64,000 nucleotides of DNA. It comes from Anaerocolumna sp. AGMB13020 (lineage in GTDB: Bacteria > Bacillota > Clostridia > Lachnospirales > Lachnospiraceae). Under the pieces are notes generated by a model. That model was not told the origin of the DNA. It saw only the letters and a program-made list of their open reading frames with translations, and did not search any database. The DNA lies in assembly GCF_033100115.1 (NCBI RefSeq), contig NZ_CP136910.1:806001-870000 (forward strand), written 5' to 3'. Each line of letters opens with the position of its first letter. The first letter of the stretch is position 1. Below, in pieces: positions 1 to 9,643 of this stretch. The position numbers and the translations under genes are program-made.

Positions 1-2040
1 TTTGGAAAAATAACTGTAAACATAGGTTTCATTACCGTATTCATCAACACCTAATACTATATTGACCTCCAGATTATATTCCGGCTTAAACATTATACTA
101 TAGCTGTTCAAATAATTGGAAGGGATCGCTTTATCCAATATTTCCTGTATTTTTGTTTTCTCTTCATATACGTAAATATTTTCTTCCCCATTGTATGATT
201 GTTCTTTCTCATAAACTTCCTTGGCAGAATCATATCCCTTGGTTCTGTCATATACAATTACTTTCTTCACCTGTTCTGCATTTATTGCTCCGTCTGCCTT
301 AAATCCATGTGCCTCCAGGAATTTAAGTGTTTCGGTAAAGTTAGGGAGTATAAAATAATCAAATTCCCGGTTATTCGTAAATTTTAAGTTAAGAGTCGCT
401 ATTGGTTTATTTGCCTGAATATCTTTCAGAGAGAGTGAAGTCAGCTCATTTCTATAGATATCCAATAAATTGTCTATTTCCTCCTTGGTAAGAGTCAGAC
501 GCTTCTCCTCCAGAAATGTATTAGCGGAAACACTGGATATAGAAGCACTCTTCCATTGATATATAGGATAATAACCGGTCTTAAACTCTTTATTTGTATA
601 AAGCTCAGAAAGCAATGAAAAATCATTGTCCTGAACGAACTGATAATTACGAGTTACCTTCTTCCCATTTTTCAGTTGGTAGGCAACTTGAACGCTGTAG
701 TTCCCTACTGCATCTGCTGACTGCTCTTCATCAATGCCTTGAATACCAAGTTTTGCTATTTCATAAGCTGCATCAAAGGATTTCATCCGCATATATTTTT
801 GCTGATAGTCAAAATTATTATAGTAATAGTCATAGGTTAACCCGTCTTCATTAATTTGCACATATCCCTTATCACTATCAAGTCCTGAGATCCAAATGCT
901 CATCGATTCAACCTTGTCTTTCTCAGGTAAATAGGTATCATAATGAAATACATCAAATCGGAATATGCATACAATCAGAATAATTGTACCAGCTGCTGCT
1001 GCAAGCCCTTTTTTATGTGCGAAGGCCTTCTTTAAGTCAAACTGATAGATAATTTCTACGATTCCACCAAAAACGATGAAGACAAGTATCAGACCAAAAA
1101 TCAGCCAGCCGTCTGTATTCATACTGGATACCTGCATAAAAATCAGCCCGCCTGCCAAAGTAACAGGTACCAGCATCAGAAATTTTATAATAGGTTTCGC
1201 AAGTTCAAAGGCCATTGCCTTTCCAGCTGCTTCAGAGGGGCGTTTCTTGTAAAGGAACAGAGCAAGAGCAACTAACAGCAATATTACGACCATAGTAAAG
1301 AATATACTTCGGCCAAAACCATCCGTATCTCCTCTGAGAAGCTGTATTGTCCTTTGAATGTATTTACCGATAGGAGATAAAAACACCAAAATGTTTCTCT
1401 CTGACAGATTCTTTTCTATAAAAGTATCAAAGAAACTGCTGTAATACATGCTCCGAACCAACATTAATAGTGGTCCGTATGCCAGAAAAACACAGGTACC
1501 AAGTATACTAACCACTCCATTACCAGTCAGCATTACCGCTATAATTGTTATCGTATAGATCAAGAGAAAATAAAGCAGATTCATTCCGAGTGCCTGGAGG
1601 CTGTTTATAAACACATCCATCCCCATATAACTTTTTGCAAACAATACAATATAACATAAAAACATATTAAACACATATGGAATCAGATACAATAAAACTC
1701 CATCCACAAATTGAACCGCGAAGAATCTCTCTCTTTTTACCGGCATACTGTGGTAAAAATCAACCTTCTTTTTGGAGTGAAGATAGAAAAATCCACTATA
1801 CGCACAAATAAGCGCACCAATTATAGTAATAAAAAAATGCAAGGCATATCCGGGAGCCATGGATTGCAGAATATATGCTCTGGTGACATATATGTTTGTA
1901 CTATCTGAATACCCTTCTATGGTTAAAGCCAGTAATACCGGTCCAAGGAGAAAGAACACAAGTAAAGACAAGGCTACCGACCACAATCTTCTCTTAAAAT
2001 CTTCTTTTTGCAAATTAAAAAATGAGTTTCTTGATATCAT
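1..2040 (-). CDS. ABC transporter permease with C-terminal DUF6449-like domain (partial)
   Basis: Membrane partner of the ATPase encoded just upstream. The frame is open from an ATG at 2040 to the window edge (about 680 codons), so the C-terminus is missing. The N-terminal half has several hydrophobic segments typical of ABC-2 type permeases, including a cytosolic turn with HSMPVKRERFF, a motif common in YtrC/YtrD-like permeases. The later part is hydrophilic and resembles the extracytoplasmic DUF6449 region of such proteins; that family name is from memory. The start overlaps the 3' end of the ATPase gene by 26 nt, which implies translational coupling in a GntR-ATPase-permease operon. The substrate is unknown; in related Ytr systems it is linked to cell-envelope stress. 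Confidence 0.75.
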   Translation of the reverse strand, partial: MISRNSFFNLQKEDFKRRLWSVALSLLVFFLLGPVLLALTIEGYSDSTNIYVTRAYILQSMAPGYALHFFITIIGALICAYSGFFYLHSKKKVDFYHSMPVKRERFFAVQFVDGVLLYLIPYVFNMFLCYIVLFAKSYMGMDVFINSLQALGMNLLYFLLIYTITIIAVMLTGNGVVSILGTCVFLAYGPLLMLVRSMYYSSFFDTFIEKNLSERNILVFLSPIGKYIQRTIQLLRGDTDGFGRSIFFTMVVILLLVALALFLYKKRPSEAAGKAMAFELAKPIIKFLMLVPVTLAGGLIFMQVSSMNTDGWLIFGLILVFIVFGGIVEIIYQFDLKKAFAHKKGLAAAAGTIILIVCIFRFDVFHYDTYLPEKDKVESMSIWISGLDSDKGYVQINEDGLTYDYYYNNFDYQQKYMRMKSFDAAYEIAKLGIQGIDEEQSADAVGNYSVQVAYQLKNGKKVTRNYQFVQDNDFSLLSELYTNKEFKTGYYPIYQWKSASISSVSANTFLEEKRLTLTKEEIDNLLDIYRNELTSLSLKDIQANKPIATLNLKFTNNREFDYFILPNFTETLKFLEAHGFKADGAINAEQVKKVIVYDRTKGYDSAKEVYEKEQSYNGEENIYVYEEKTKIQEILDKAIPSNYLNSYSIMFKPEYNLEVNIVLGVDEYGNETYVYSYFSK

Positions 2041-2917
2041 AACCTGCCACCTCCGTCTCACTTATAAATATTTCTTCCAGCGATAAAGGAAGAACCTCTG
2101 AGAACACCGGATTCTTTCTCTCGATTTTAGCTATAATTTCTTCTCTGTTCCCTCTTGCTGTAATCGTATGAAGGGACCCTCTCTTCTCAGCTTTGATAAT
2201 TTCAATTTCAGTCAGAATTTCTTCAATAGGTGTTTCTTCCTTAAATACACACTGAATTTTATGAATGCTGAGTTTCATATCAAAGAGGTCCTTCGATAAC
2301 AGAATACCTCCTTTGTGAAGCACCCCCACATGGTCACAGATATCCTCAAGTTCCCGTAGATTATGGGATGCAATAACAGGTGTCATTCCTCTTTCGGAAA
2401 TTTCTCTTGCAAACAGGCTCTTGACTGCCTGCCGCATAACCGGATCAAGACCGTCAAAGGTCTCATCGCAGAGAAGATATTTTGTGCCGGAGCAGATACC
2501 GCATAAAACCGTAAGCTGTTTCTTCATTCCTTTTGAAAAGGTGTTGATCTTTCTATTTCTATCCAAACCAAATTGATTTACCAGTTCTTCAAAACGAACC
2601 GTATCGAAAGCCGGATAAATAACCTTATAGTAATTGCTTAAGTCCTTCGGTGTACTGTTACTAAAAAAGTAAGTGTCATCCGAAATATAGAAAACAAGCC
2701 TTTTTGCATCCAGATTTTCAAAAACCGGGTAACCATCGATTTTAATCGTTCCTTCATCCGGTTTAATCACTCCCGCAACCATTCGAAGAAAGGTACTCTT
2801 CCCTGCTCCGTTGGTTCCTACCAGACCAAATACTTCCCCTTCCTTGATAACGGCTGTTATATTGTCTACAGCTTTAATGGTATCAAATCGTTTGGTTAGG
2901 TTATTTGACTCTATCAT
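2015..2917 (-). CDS. ABC transporter ATP-binding protein (YtrB-like)
   Basis: Cytosolic ATPase of about 300 aa that would power the adjacent permease. Walker A is GTNGAGKST near residue 35, the signature region is FSKGMKKQLTVLCG, Walker B is YLLCDETFDGLD, and the switch histidine lies in VIASHNLREL. The C-terminal 80 residues form the accessory domain usual for this subgroup. I chose the ATG at 2917, not the in-frame ATG 27 nt upstream, because AAGGAGG lies just before it, inside the last codons of the GntR gene. Its ATG begins one base after the GntR stop. Family known; substrate not predictable. Confidence 0.9.
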   Translation of the reverse strand: MIESNNLTKRFDTIKAVDNITAVIKEGEVFGLVGTNGAGKSTFLRMVAGVIKPDEGTIKIDGYPVFENLDAKRLVFYISDDTYFFSNSTPKDLSNYYKVIYPAFDTVRFEELVNQFGLDRNRKINTFSKGMKKQLTVLCGICSGTKYLLCDETFDGLDPVMRQAVKSLFAREISERGMTPVIASHNLRELEDICDHVGVLHKGGILLSKDLFDMKLSIHKIQCVFKEETPIEEILTEIEIIKAEKRGSLHTITARGNREEIIAKIERKNPVFSEVLPLSLEEIFISETEVAGYDIKKLIF

Positions 2918-2918
2918 T

Positions 2919-3284
2919 TTATCCCTCCTTATATACTTCTTCAATTTCTGATATTATTTGTTCTTTTCCAATCCCCAAATCCTTTGCTTCTTTCAGAAAA
3001 AGATGTAAATCCTCAATAATCTCATTCTTCTTAACATCCAATAGATGTTCCGTATCTGATATAAAGCTGCCTCTTCCCTTAACCGTATAGATAAAGCCCT
3101 TTCGTTCCAATTCCATATAGGCTCGCTGTATGGTATTCGGATTTATTGACAGTTCTATTGCAAGATTACGGACAGAAGGAAGCTGTTCCTGGGGTTTTAA
3201 CCCGCCTTTTAAAATTAAGTCCTGAAATCGTTCTTCCACCTGCTCATATATTGGCCTGCGATCTTTGTAGTCAATAATTATCAT
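2919..3284 (-). CDS. GntR-family transcriptional regulator, YtrA subfamily
   Basis: Short repressor of 121 aa with an N-terminal winged helix (RPIYEQVEERFQDLILKGGL, then SVRNLAIELSINPNTIQRAY) and only a brief helical C-terminal dimerisation tail. That is the layout of the YtrA subfamily and lacks the large effector domain of FadR or HutC types. The ATG at 3284 is chosen because AAGGAG lies six bases upstream. It is the first gene of an operon with the ABC transporter. A dyad overlapping the -10 element of its promoter (3310-3342) is the obvious autoregulatory operator. YtrA-type regulators usually repress their own transporter until envelope stress occurs. Confidence 0.9.
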   Translation of the reverse strand: MIIIDYKDRRPIYEQVEERFQDLILKGGLKPQEQLPSVRNLAIELSINPNTIQRAYMELERKGFIYTVKGRGSFISDTEHLLDVKKNEIIEDLHLFLKEAKDLGIGKEQIISEIEEVYKEG

Positions 3285-3309
3285 TAGGCTCTCCTTTCTT
3301 CTCAATTAC

Positions 3310-3342
3310 ACCAAGTGTACTATCACTATTAATACACTTAGT
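3310..3342. promoter_or_regulatory. Candidate YtrA/GntR operator
   Basis: Inverted repeat with arms ACCAAGTGTA and TACACTTAGT (9 of 10 bases complementary) separated by 13 bases. The distal arm overlaps the -10 hexamer, so binding would block polymerase. Position and symmetry support autorepression by the adjacent GntR protein. Assignment is inferred from position, not from a known consensus. Confidence 0.65.
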
Positions 3343-3368
3343 ATAATTAAATAGAAGCCAGTTGTCAA
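3340..3368 (-). promoter_or_regulatory. Sigma-A type promoter of the GntR-ABC operon
   Basis: On the minus strand, TTGACA (3363-3368) and TATACT (3340-3345) are separated by exactly 17 bases, close to the housekeeping consensus. The promoter lies 56 nt upstream of the GntR start codon. Confidence 0.85.
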
Positions 3369-3378
3369 CCGGCTTCTA
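3352..3378. repeat. 27-bp near-perfect palindrome over the -35 element
   Basis: TAGAAGCC (3352-3359) pairs with GGCTTCTA (3371-3378), and the inner GTTG/CAAC also pair; only one base pair of 13 is broken. It includes the -35 hexamer of the GntR promoter. On the plus strand it is followed by a T-rich stretch, so it may be a second operator or a weak terminator. Confidence 0.55.
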
Positions 3379-3494
3379 TTAGAATGTATTTTATTATTTT
3401 ATTTGAGTTTATTTTATTACCTTACTTTATATATCTGAATAAAGTCAAGACACTACTCCCCCACTTTATGAGTAAGCGTTGTTTCTATAAGTAC

Positions 3495-4253
3495 TCAAAC
3501 CTCACCTGAGTATGATTTTATTATATCCAAAATACAATTTTTATATATGTTTCCATTCAGAACATCTCCGTTAGGTTTAAAACAGAGAGACCAGACATCT
3601 CTTGGATCATCACTATACGGATTAACATACTCTATATTTTCATCGAAATACTCACTTAAATACTTCTTTGCATTTCCTTCAGGCCAAATAACATTGCCTG
3701 ATGACACTGCAAATCCCTTTTCAGTAAAATTCAAAAGAATCTCTCTTGTCCTTTTATTATATAGATTATCATCCTCGTTACTCACAAGCCATGCGGGATG
3801 AAGCTTAATCAATATCCCCTCATCTTTTGCGCAATCGGCAAAGAATCTGACAAACTCTAAAGGTATTGTTTCCTCATGGAATGCATCCACCGAAAGCATG
3901 ATATAATTCAAACCACTTTCAGCCAACATATGTGCAACTTCCTTTATTCTTTCTTTACTTTTGCTAAAGAAACCATTCGTAATCATTTCTCTTTGGGGTA
4001 TTCCGGCTTCAGTTGCAGCTGCATGAATCTTGCAAACCTCCTCTGGATATAACAACGGTTCTCCTCCAAATGTCATTAAAGATTGTATCTGATAATTAGA
4101 ACATATATCTCTTATTGCTTTTGAGACACAATCACCCTTAATATGATCTCTAAAAGCACGAGGTTCACCTTGGGAACAATGCTTACAGCGACCTGTACAT
4201 GCCATTGTTACTACAAACTCAATTCTATTTAAATTCTTAAAATATTCATTCAT
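3495..4253 (-). CDS. Radical SAM protein, orphan
   Basis: 252-aa protein with the radical SAM signature C19-x3-C23-x2-C26 (CTGRCKHC), which binds the catalytic [4Fe-4S] cluster. GGEPLLYPE follows as the SAM-binding GGE motif. The C-terminus has two cysteines (SLCFKPNGDV and YKNC), reminiscent of a shortened SPASM/twitch region. The ribosome binding site (GAGG) is modest. It stands alone, with no obvious peptide substrate or partner gene beside it. The reaction cannot be named. It resembles peptide-modifying or anaerobic maturase enzymes more than biosynthetic ones, which is inference. Confidence 0.85.
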   Translation of the reverse strand: MNEYFKNLNRIEFVVTMACTGRCKHCSQGEPRAFRDHIKGDCVSKAIRDICSNYQIQSLMTFGGEPLLYPEEVCKIHAAATEAGIPQREMITNGFFSKSKERIKEVAHMLAESGLNYIMLSVDAFHEETIPLEFVRFFADCAKDEGILIKLHPAWLVSNEDDNLYNKRTREILLNFTEKGFAVSSGNVIWPEGNAKKYLSEYFDENIEYVNPYSDDPRDVWSLCFKPNGDVLNGNIYKNCILDIIKSYSGEV

Positions 4254-4303
4254 TATAAACGCCTCACAATCAAAAATATTTTTTTATTTTTATATTCTTG
4301 AAG

Positions 4304-4378
4304 GATGCAGTTCTGACAACATCAGCAAAGCCTACAATTAATCTCGATACAACCTGCTGTCAATTTTAGAACTGCATC
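4304..4378. repeat. 11-bp inverted repeat flanking 53 bp
   Basis: GATGCAGTTCT (4304-4314) and AGAACTGCATC (4368-4378) are perfect inverted copies, with shorter complementary stretches between them (CTGACA and TGTCA). This lies upstream of the radical SAM gene and downstream of the chemoreceptor gene, in an otherwise AT-rich gap of 267 bp. It could be a long hairpin, a cruciform or a remnant of a small mobile element. Confidence 0.5.
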
Positions 4379-4520
4379 GAGTAATTAATTCGTTTTCTCA
4401 TCTGAATTCTCCTTCTGTATTAATATTCATAAATTAATTATTGCAATATAATACATTATATATCAGCATCCATATATATCCAATACCAAAATGAAATCTT
4501 TTTCTTTATTTATCGTACAA

Positions 4521-6521
4521 TTACACCTTAAACTGATTCACCAATTCATTTAACTTCTGCGCCAGATCAGACAAACTGCTTCCGGCTCCAGCGATTTCTT
4601 CCACCGAAGCACTCTGTTCCTCCATGGCGGCTGCTGCCTGTTCGCAAGCAGCTTTATTCTCCTGGGCAATACTTTCAAGCTGGTGTATTACGACCCCGAT
4701 ATCTTTTGTTGCGTTATCCATATCTGCTTCCGAAGTCTTTAAATACTTAACAGCTGTTTTGGATTGTTCCATCTCTTCTGCTATGCTGCTGTATTTAAGC
4801 CGGTTACTTTCCACACTCTTTTTCTGTTCATCAAAGATTTCTTTGACTTTTGCCATGGTTTTTACCGCATTATCAGTATTGTTCTGGAGTTCCTGAACAA
4901 TCTCAGATATCTGATTGGTGGAATCGGCTGATTCCTCAGAAAGTTTCTTAATTTCTTCTGCCACTACAGAAAATCCCTTTCCGGCTTCTCCGGCTCTTGC
5001 GGCTTCAATGGAAGCGTTTAAAGATAAAAGACTGGTCTGTGCTGCTATCTCCTTGATGACATTACTGGCTTTGTCTATTTTGACAGAGCTCTCATTGGAT
5101 TTTAGGATTACTTTATAGATTTCTATAAGAGCTTTCGTTGCAGCGGCAGTTATAGCATCCAGCTGCTGTATTTCTGTAACGCCTTCTTCAACCACTTTTG
5201 TAATTCTAGCAGAAGTTTGATTAACATTATCAATACTGGTCATTACCTGACTGATACTTGATTTTAATAATTCTGCCTTCTGATTACCTTCTTTGGTAAT
5301 ACCTGCCTGATTGGCTGCTTCATCCGATATATCTTCTATGGTCCTGTTTATCTGCTGTGAGGATGCGGCTGTCTCTTCTGAGGTTGCCATCAATTCCTCT
5401 GAGGCAGCGGACATATCCTGCGCAGCAAGATGGATATCCTTTATAACATACCTGAGTCTCTCTCCTATATTTTGCATAGCCTTTGCCAATTTTCCAGTCT
5501 CGTCTTCTTTGCTTAATAACTTTGCCGGTACGTTCTGCGTAAGGTCCAATTCTGCAATTCTAGAGGAATATTCAACGGCCGTTATTATCGGCTTTGTTAT
5601 TGTCTTGCCTATTATATATGATATTACCATACTTACAGCCACGATAACTAAAATGATACTAATCATTAGTTTATATAATAAGGGTAATTCAGCCAGGAAA
5701 TCACTTTGAGGAGAAGCCATAACAAAGGTCCAGTCCGTACCCTCGATGGCGGCATAACCACTATGTATGATTCTTCCATTGTAAGCATAGGAATCCACTC
5801 CTGTCTTATGACTGAGAGCTGTCTGAAAGAAAGCGGCTACCGATTTCAGACTACTATCTGTTTCTGACTGTTTGGCAGGAGTGAATTTATCCTTTACCAT
5901 ACTTTCATCGGGATGTCCTACAATCGTTCCCTGTTCGTTTATAATATAGGCATAACCATTCTCTCCATAGGCTATATCTTTGACCATTGTACTTAATAGT
6001 CCACCTTCAGCAACTCCTAAAATGCCACCTTCCGGTTTGCCGGCTTTCATTATAGGAACCAAAACATACAGTAGCTGCTCTCCGGTTCCGGAATCTTCCT
6101 GAAAATCAATCTTTCGTTCTCCGGCTGTTACAGCCTTCCCAATGGAACTGTCAGATTCCAGATTAACACCAGAACCATCCTCATAGGTTAGAACGCCGTC
6201 TGCTCCAACGATACCAAGTCTGATAAATTCACTATTCTCCTGCTCTTCTTTCAGGTACTCCTGCTGTTCTGCACTGTTCCCATTTATGGCAGGAACTCTG
6301 GACATTGCTTGAAGAGATGTTATCAAATTTCCAAATCTGGCGCTTTCTACCTTGGCTCCTTCAACAGCAAGGGCTTCCAGTGACTTTTCGGCCTCTTTGA
6401 TAATAAGGTATTTTGCCACATTTTCAGCCATGAATCCCAATGTGGTACATGAAATAATAATCAAGATTGTATAATTCAAAATCAACTTTGTCTTGATGCT
6501 TTTAATAACCAGCTTTTTCAT
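4521..6521 (-). CDS. Methyl-accepting chemotaxis protein with extracellular dCache-like sensor
   Basis: 666-aa chemoreceptor. TM1 is at about residues 13-32, an extracytoplasmic sensor spans about 33-282 with the double-Cache-like motif [16 protein letters not shown], and TM2 is at about 283-305. A HAMP domain follows (IGKTITKPI onward), then a long methyl-accepting coiled coil with the signaling tip [20 protein letters not shown]. It ends with ELVNQFKV and has no CheR-tethering pentapeptide. It would signal to CheA/CheW at the membrane in response to a small ligand, often an amino acid or carboxylate for Cache sensors. AAAGGAGG precedes the ATG. No chemotaxis genes are adjacent, so it is an orphan receptor. 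Confidence 0.92.
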   Translation of the reverse strand: MKKLVIKSIKTKLILNYTILIIISCTTLGFMAENVAKYLIIKEAEKSLEALAVEGAKVESARFGNLITSLQAMSRVPAINGNSAEQQEYLKEEQENSEFIRLGIVGADGVLTYEDGSGVNLESDSSIGKAVTAGERKIDFQEDSGTGEQLLYVLVPIMKAGKPEGGILGVAEGGLLSTMVKDIAYGENGYAYIINEQGTIVGHPDESMVKDKFTPAKQSETDSSLKSVAAFFQTALSHKTGVDSYAYNGRIIHSGYAAIEGTDWTFVMASPQSDFLAELPLLYKLMISIILVIVAVSMVISYIIGKTITKPIITAVEYSSRIAELDLTQNVPAKLLSKEDETGKLAKAMQNIGERLRYVIKDIHLAAQDMSAASEELMATSEETAASSQQINRTIEDISDEAANQAGITKEGNQKAELLKSSISQVMTSIDNVNQTSARITKVVEEGVTEIQQLDAITAAATKALIEIYKVILKSNESSVKIDKASNVIKEIAAQTSLLSLNASIEAARAGEAGKGFSVVAEEIKKLSEESADSTNQISEIVQELQNNTDNAVKTMAKVKEIFDEQKKSVESNRLKYSSIAEEMEQSKTAVKYLKTSEADMDNATKDIGVVIHQLESIAQENKAACEQAAAAMEEQSASVEEIAGAGSSLSDLAQKLNELVNQFKV

Positions 6522-6677
6522 ATGTTGCCTCCTTTTATGTATATTTATCTTGTCATAATAAAAGTATTTTTGATAATTATATAAATTATTTGTAATATTT
6601 GGTACTATTTATAACATTTTGTCATTGACCTGGCATTGACAGTTTACCGAACTGATAATAGTATGCCTGTTACTCCC

Positions 6678-6706
6678 TTGACAAAGAATACCCCAAAGGC
6701 TAGAAT
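6678..6706 (+). promoter_or_regulatory. Sigma-A type promoter upstream of the XRE-HTH gene
   Basis: TTGACA (6678-6683) and TAGAAT (6701-6706) are separated by 17 bases, giving a leader of about 120 nt before the ATG at 6834. Confidence 0.7.
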
Positions 6707-6742
6707 AGGTAAGGATAATCGCACAGGAATAGAACAACAAAT

Positions 6743-6786
6743 ATGCCACCATAACGAAGACTATTCAACCTTCTTATGATGGCATT
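6743..6786 (+). promoter_or_regulatory. Leader hairpin between promoter and XRE-HTH gene
   Basis: ATGCCACCATAACGAAG pairs with CTTCTTATGATGGCAT around a nine-base loop, with one bulge and two imperfect positions. A short T-rich run (TTACTTTTT) follows. It lies in the 5' leader of the downstream gene, so it may attenuate transcription or stabilise the message; it could equally be a weak terminator. Confidence 0.45.
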
Positions 6787-6833
6787 ACTTTTTAAAACAG
6801 ACGGAATATTTTTTGTTGAAGGAAGGTTTTTAT

Positions 6834-8408
6834 ATGACGAATGATATGACTTTTGGCAAATGCCTGAAATCACTACTGGCGGTGTTAGACATCAGTATGA
6901 ATCGGCTGGCCAAAGCATTGAACGTGGATAGTTCCCTTGTTAACCGATGGGTGCATGAAGTCAGGGTCCCTTCCTATAATACTTTGTATATCGAAAATAT
7001 TGCAGAATATTTATCCAGATATACAATGAACACAGTTCAACTGGAGCGGATAGAAGAATTATACCAGCAATTTTCCTTCGGCCTGGTTCCTGATATATCA
7101 ACAAAAGAAAAAATCAAAAAAATGCTTCTGGAATCTCAGGGTGTCAGCCTGGAAAAAAAGAAAAACAATAGTAAGTCAGATAAAACACAAAAGGAAGAGC
7201 CACCCTTGTCTCTTAGCAGCAGTACCATCAAGGATCCTACCCTGTCCTTTTCACCGGAAGACAGAATAATAATCGGAACAGAAAATATACTGATAACCAT
7301 AAGCACGCTATTCGAAAAGGCCAGCAGATCAAAGAAAGCATCTGGAAAACGTATAATATATATAACATTACTAAATAATTTATTTTCCAGTAGAGACACT
7401 CCCTACAATGATATTTTATTGGAATTCAGGGAAAATCTGAAAAAAGCAGCATTAAGCGGCTGGCAAATAGTTATATCCTTAAAACTTAGCCTGAATCTGA
7501 AGCAAAATACAGACTTTATTCTCTTCCTGTTTCCTGTTATTGCAACGGGAAGAGTACGCCTCCTTTATTCGCCGGTTAATTTGATTTCTTTGGAGCGAGA
7601 TATGTGTGTTGTTACCGGCATTGCTGCTTTGTCCAGCTTTCCAACCCAAACAGACTCCCTGGTGGAGACTTGTTTTTATTTGGTAAATAAATCAGCTATC
7701 GAGATTTATTCTGATTATTGCCATCATCTTGCTGAAAACCGTATGGAAGAGCTGTTCACTTATTACAATGCCTCTCAAACTCCTCAGTTTATGAAACAGT
7801 TATATGCTGTCAACAAATATTGCACCCTGTTGTTAAATTATAACTACGGTTTAAGTTTGTTCCTTCCTCTTCCTATACTAAAGAAAATCCTAACTAGAAA
7901 TAACGTGACACCGACAAGCCGCCAGCAGGTTATAGAACTCTTTACGAATAACCTCAAAGAACGAAAGCAGCTCAATAAAACGATCAGCTACCGTAATATA
8001 TTTGATGCTGAACTGTTATTACATATTATATCCACCAGAACACTGTGTATTTATACAGAAAACGGAATACTGAAGGCAGAACTGGATAAACAGGATATTC
8101 TTCAATTCCTTGAGAATTTTATAGAATTTCTAAGAAAATCGGAAAGTTATGAAATAGCTGTTCTATATGATAAGCCCCTGACTGTTAATGAGAAACCCCT
8201 TTATTTTTCTCTGAAAGGGAATGAAACATTATGCTTTGAAATGCCTGGTTCCAAAGACAGCATAAAAGGTATTGTGACGGAACCTCTAATGATTAAATCT
8301 GTTGAAATGTATTTTCAAAATTTATGGTCGGAAATATCTCCCCTGAACAAAGACAAAGATACTATAATTGCCTGGCTTCACTCTCATATGAAACAACTCC
8401 TTTTGTAA
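6834..8408 (+). CDS. Large XRE-type helix-turn-helix protein of unknown function
   Basis: 524-aa soluble protein. Residues 5-65 form a lambda-repressor-like HTH (MNRLAKALNVDSSLVNRWV). A lysine-rich linker follows near residue 110, then a roughly 400-aa region that I cannot assign to a family and that has no transmembrane segments. The ATG at 6834 is preferred because AAGGAAGG sits eight bases upstream; an upstream in-frame TTG would lack this. The gene is monocistronic, with its own promoter, a leader hairpin and a strong terminator. The long C-terminal half suggests a sensor or scaffold rather than a simple repressor. Function not inferred further. Confidence 0.8.
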   Translation: MTNDMTFGKCLKSLLAVLDISMNRLAKALNVDSSLVNRWVHEVRVPSYNTLYIENIAEYLSRYTMNTVQLERIEELYQQFSFGLVPDISTKEKIKKMLLESQGVSLEKKKNNSKSDKTQKEEPPLSLSSSTIKDPTLSFSPEDRIIIGTENILITISTLFEKASRSKKASGKRIIYITLLNNLFSSRDTPYNDILLEFRENLKKAALSGWQIVISLKLSLNLKQNTDFILFLFPVIATGRVRLLYSPVNLISLERDMCVVTGIAALSSFPTQTDSLVETCFYLVNKSAIEIYSDYCHHLAENRMEELFTYYNASQTPQFMKQLYAVNKYCTLLLNYNYGLSLFLPLPILKKILTRNNVTPTSRQQVIELFTNNLKERKQLNKTISYRNIFDAELLLHIISTRTLCIYTENGILKAELDKQDILQFLENFIEFLRKSESYEIAVLYDKPLTVNEKPLYFSLKGNETLCFEMPGSKDSIKGIVTEPLMIKSVEMYFQNLWSEISPLNKDKDTIIAWLHSHMKQLLL

Positions 8409-8449
8409 GAACAGGCTAATGGGTTACTTATCCCTTAGCCTGTTCTTAT
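8407..8449. terminator. Strong bidirectional terminator
   Basis: AAGAACAGGCTAATGGG pairs with CCTTAGCCTGTTCTT around a short loop, beginning at the XRE-HTH stop codon. It lies between two convergent genes and has A/T-rich flanks on both sides, so it probably serves both. Confidence 0.85.
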
Positions 8450-8460
8450 AATTTGCCCTT

Positions 8461-9444
8461 TTATCCTATTTCCTGGGTGCAGCAGCCGGTCAGGTGTAAG
8501 TCTAATATCCCTTCAATTCCCCAGGTCATCATACTATCAATATTAGCTCTGGTATAGAAAGCCATATGCTGAGTCATTACAACATTGGGAAATTGTCTTA
8601 AGTACACCATATCCCTATTCTTTAATATATCATTTTTTCTGTCTGCATGATAAATTCCCTCTTCTTTCTCAAAGACATCAAGCCCCAGTGCTCCAATCTT
8701 CTGAGATTCAATTCCTTCAGTAAGGGCTTCTATATTCATCAATTCACCTCTTGCCGTATTAATTAAGATAACTCCCGTTTTCATATTGTTTATCGCCTTT
8801 TTGTCAATGAAATATCTGTTTTCCTCTGTCAGCGGAACATGGAGGGAGATAATATCAGAAAGTCTGTAAAGCTCCTCAAGCGTTACATATTCCACGTATT
8901 TTTTCAGTTCTTCTTTTTCAGTTCGATTATAGGCTATGATTTTACAGCCGAAACCTGACAGGAGCTTTATTACCTCCTGCCCGATACAACCAGTTCCGAT
9001 AATCCCTACCGTCTGGTTACCAAGTTCCTGTCCGGTAAGTCCCTGCAGTGAATAGTCATTCACATTCTGCCTCCACATGGCAGGTTTGTAGTTTCTTAAA
9101 GTCAGAAGCATGAGCATAACTGCAAACTCTGCAACGCCTTTGGGCGGATAACCGGCATTACACATCTTAAGTCCGATTTCTTTCCCATATGCCACGTCAA
9201 TATGATTATATCCAACCGTTCTTGTGGATATGTATCTGACCCCCAAGTTCTTCAGTCCTAGCAGTAAACTTTTATCTAATTTACTTCTCCCAAGTATTGT
9301 TACCCCCTCACAACCGGCTGCCAGCTTTAAGGTTTGCTTGCTTAAGGCTTTCCCTGTAGTGACCAGCTCCAGCCCATGCCTCCCTTTTAAATCCTCCAGC
9401 TTCTTTTTCTCATCCTGTCTAAGTTCAAATACTGCTATTTTCAT
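8461..9444 (-). CDS. D-2-hydroxyacid dehydrogenase, probably D-lactate dehydrogenase
   Basis: 327-aa NAD-dependent enzyme of the D-isomer-specific 2-hydroxyacid dehydrogenase family, which interconverts pyruvate and D-lactate or related 2-oxoacids. The Rossmann motif GIIGTGCIGQEV lies near residue 148. The catalytic Arg is in NTARGELMN, the Glu in DVFEKEEG and the His in MTQHMAFYT. The start at ATG 9444 matches the usual family N-terminus (MKIAVFE), although its ribosome binding site is weak; an upstream GTG at 9489 has none. It resembles LdhA-type fermentative enzymes. VanH also belongs to this family, but this gene lies 12 kb from the van cluster, which has a serine racemase instead. Likely role: redox balance in fermentation. 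Confidence 0.85.
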   Translation of the reverse strand: MKIAVFELRQDEKKKLEDLKGRHGLELVTTGKALSKQTLKLAAGCEGVTILGRSKLDKSLLLGLKNLGVRYISTRTVGYNHIDVAYGKEIGLKMCNAGYPPKGVAEFAVMLMLLTLRNYKPAMWRQNVNDYSLQGLTGQELGNQTVGIIGTGCIGQEVIKLLSGFGCKIIAYNRTEKEELKKYVEYVTLEELYRLSDIISLHVPLTEENRYFIDKKAINNMKTGVILINTARGELMNIEALTEGIESQKIGALGLDVFEKEEGIYHADRKNDILKNRDMVYLRQFPNVVMTQHMAFYTRANIDSMMTWGIEGILDLHLTGCCTQEIG

Positions 9445-9643
9445 ACTAACACCAATTGTATATCCCTGGTAAACAAAGGATACTGCCACAGATAAAAGAG
9501 AGTGAAAGAAGCTTTACATGGCAGCCTTTCAATTTTTATTTTCTATCACTCTTAGTCATGTCTTCTCTCCCTCGAAATATTGAGCTGAAAGCATATATTA
9601 TGTGTAAAAGATGATTCTCTTTACCGAGTTAAAGCCAAAAAGA

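Noticed and set aside
5311..5709. 132-codon frame opposite the chemoreceptor gene
   Set aside because: Antisense shadow within the signaling domain, with low-complexity composition.
8461..9444. VanH of a D-Ala-D-Lac pathway
   Set aside because: Same enzyme family, but it is 12 kb from the van cluster, which has a D-Ala-D-Ser-type ligase and serine racemase, and VanH is not needed there.
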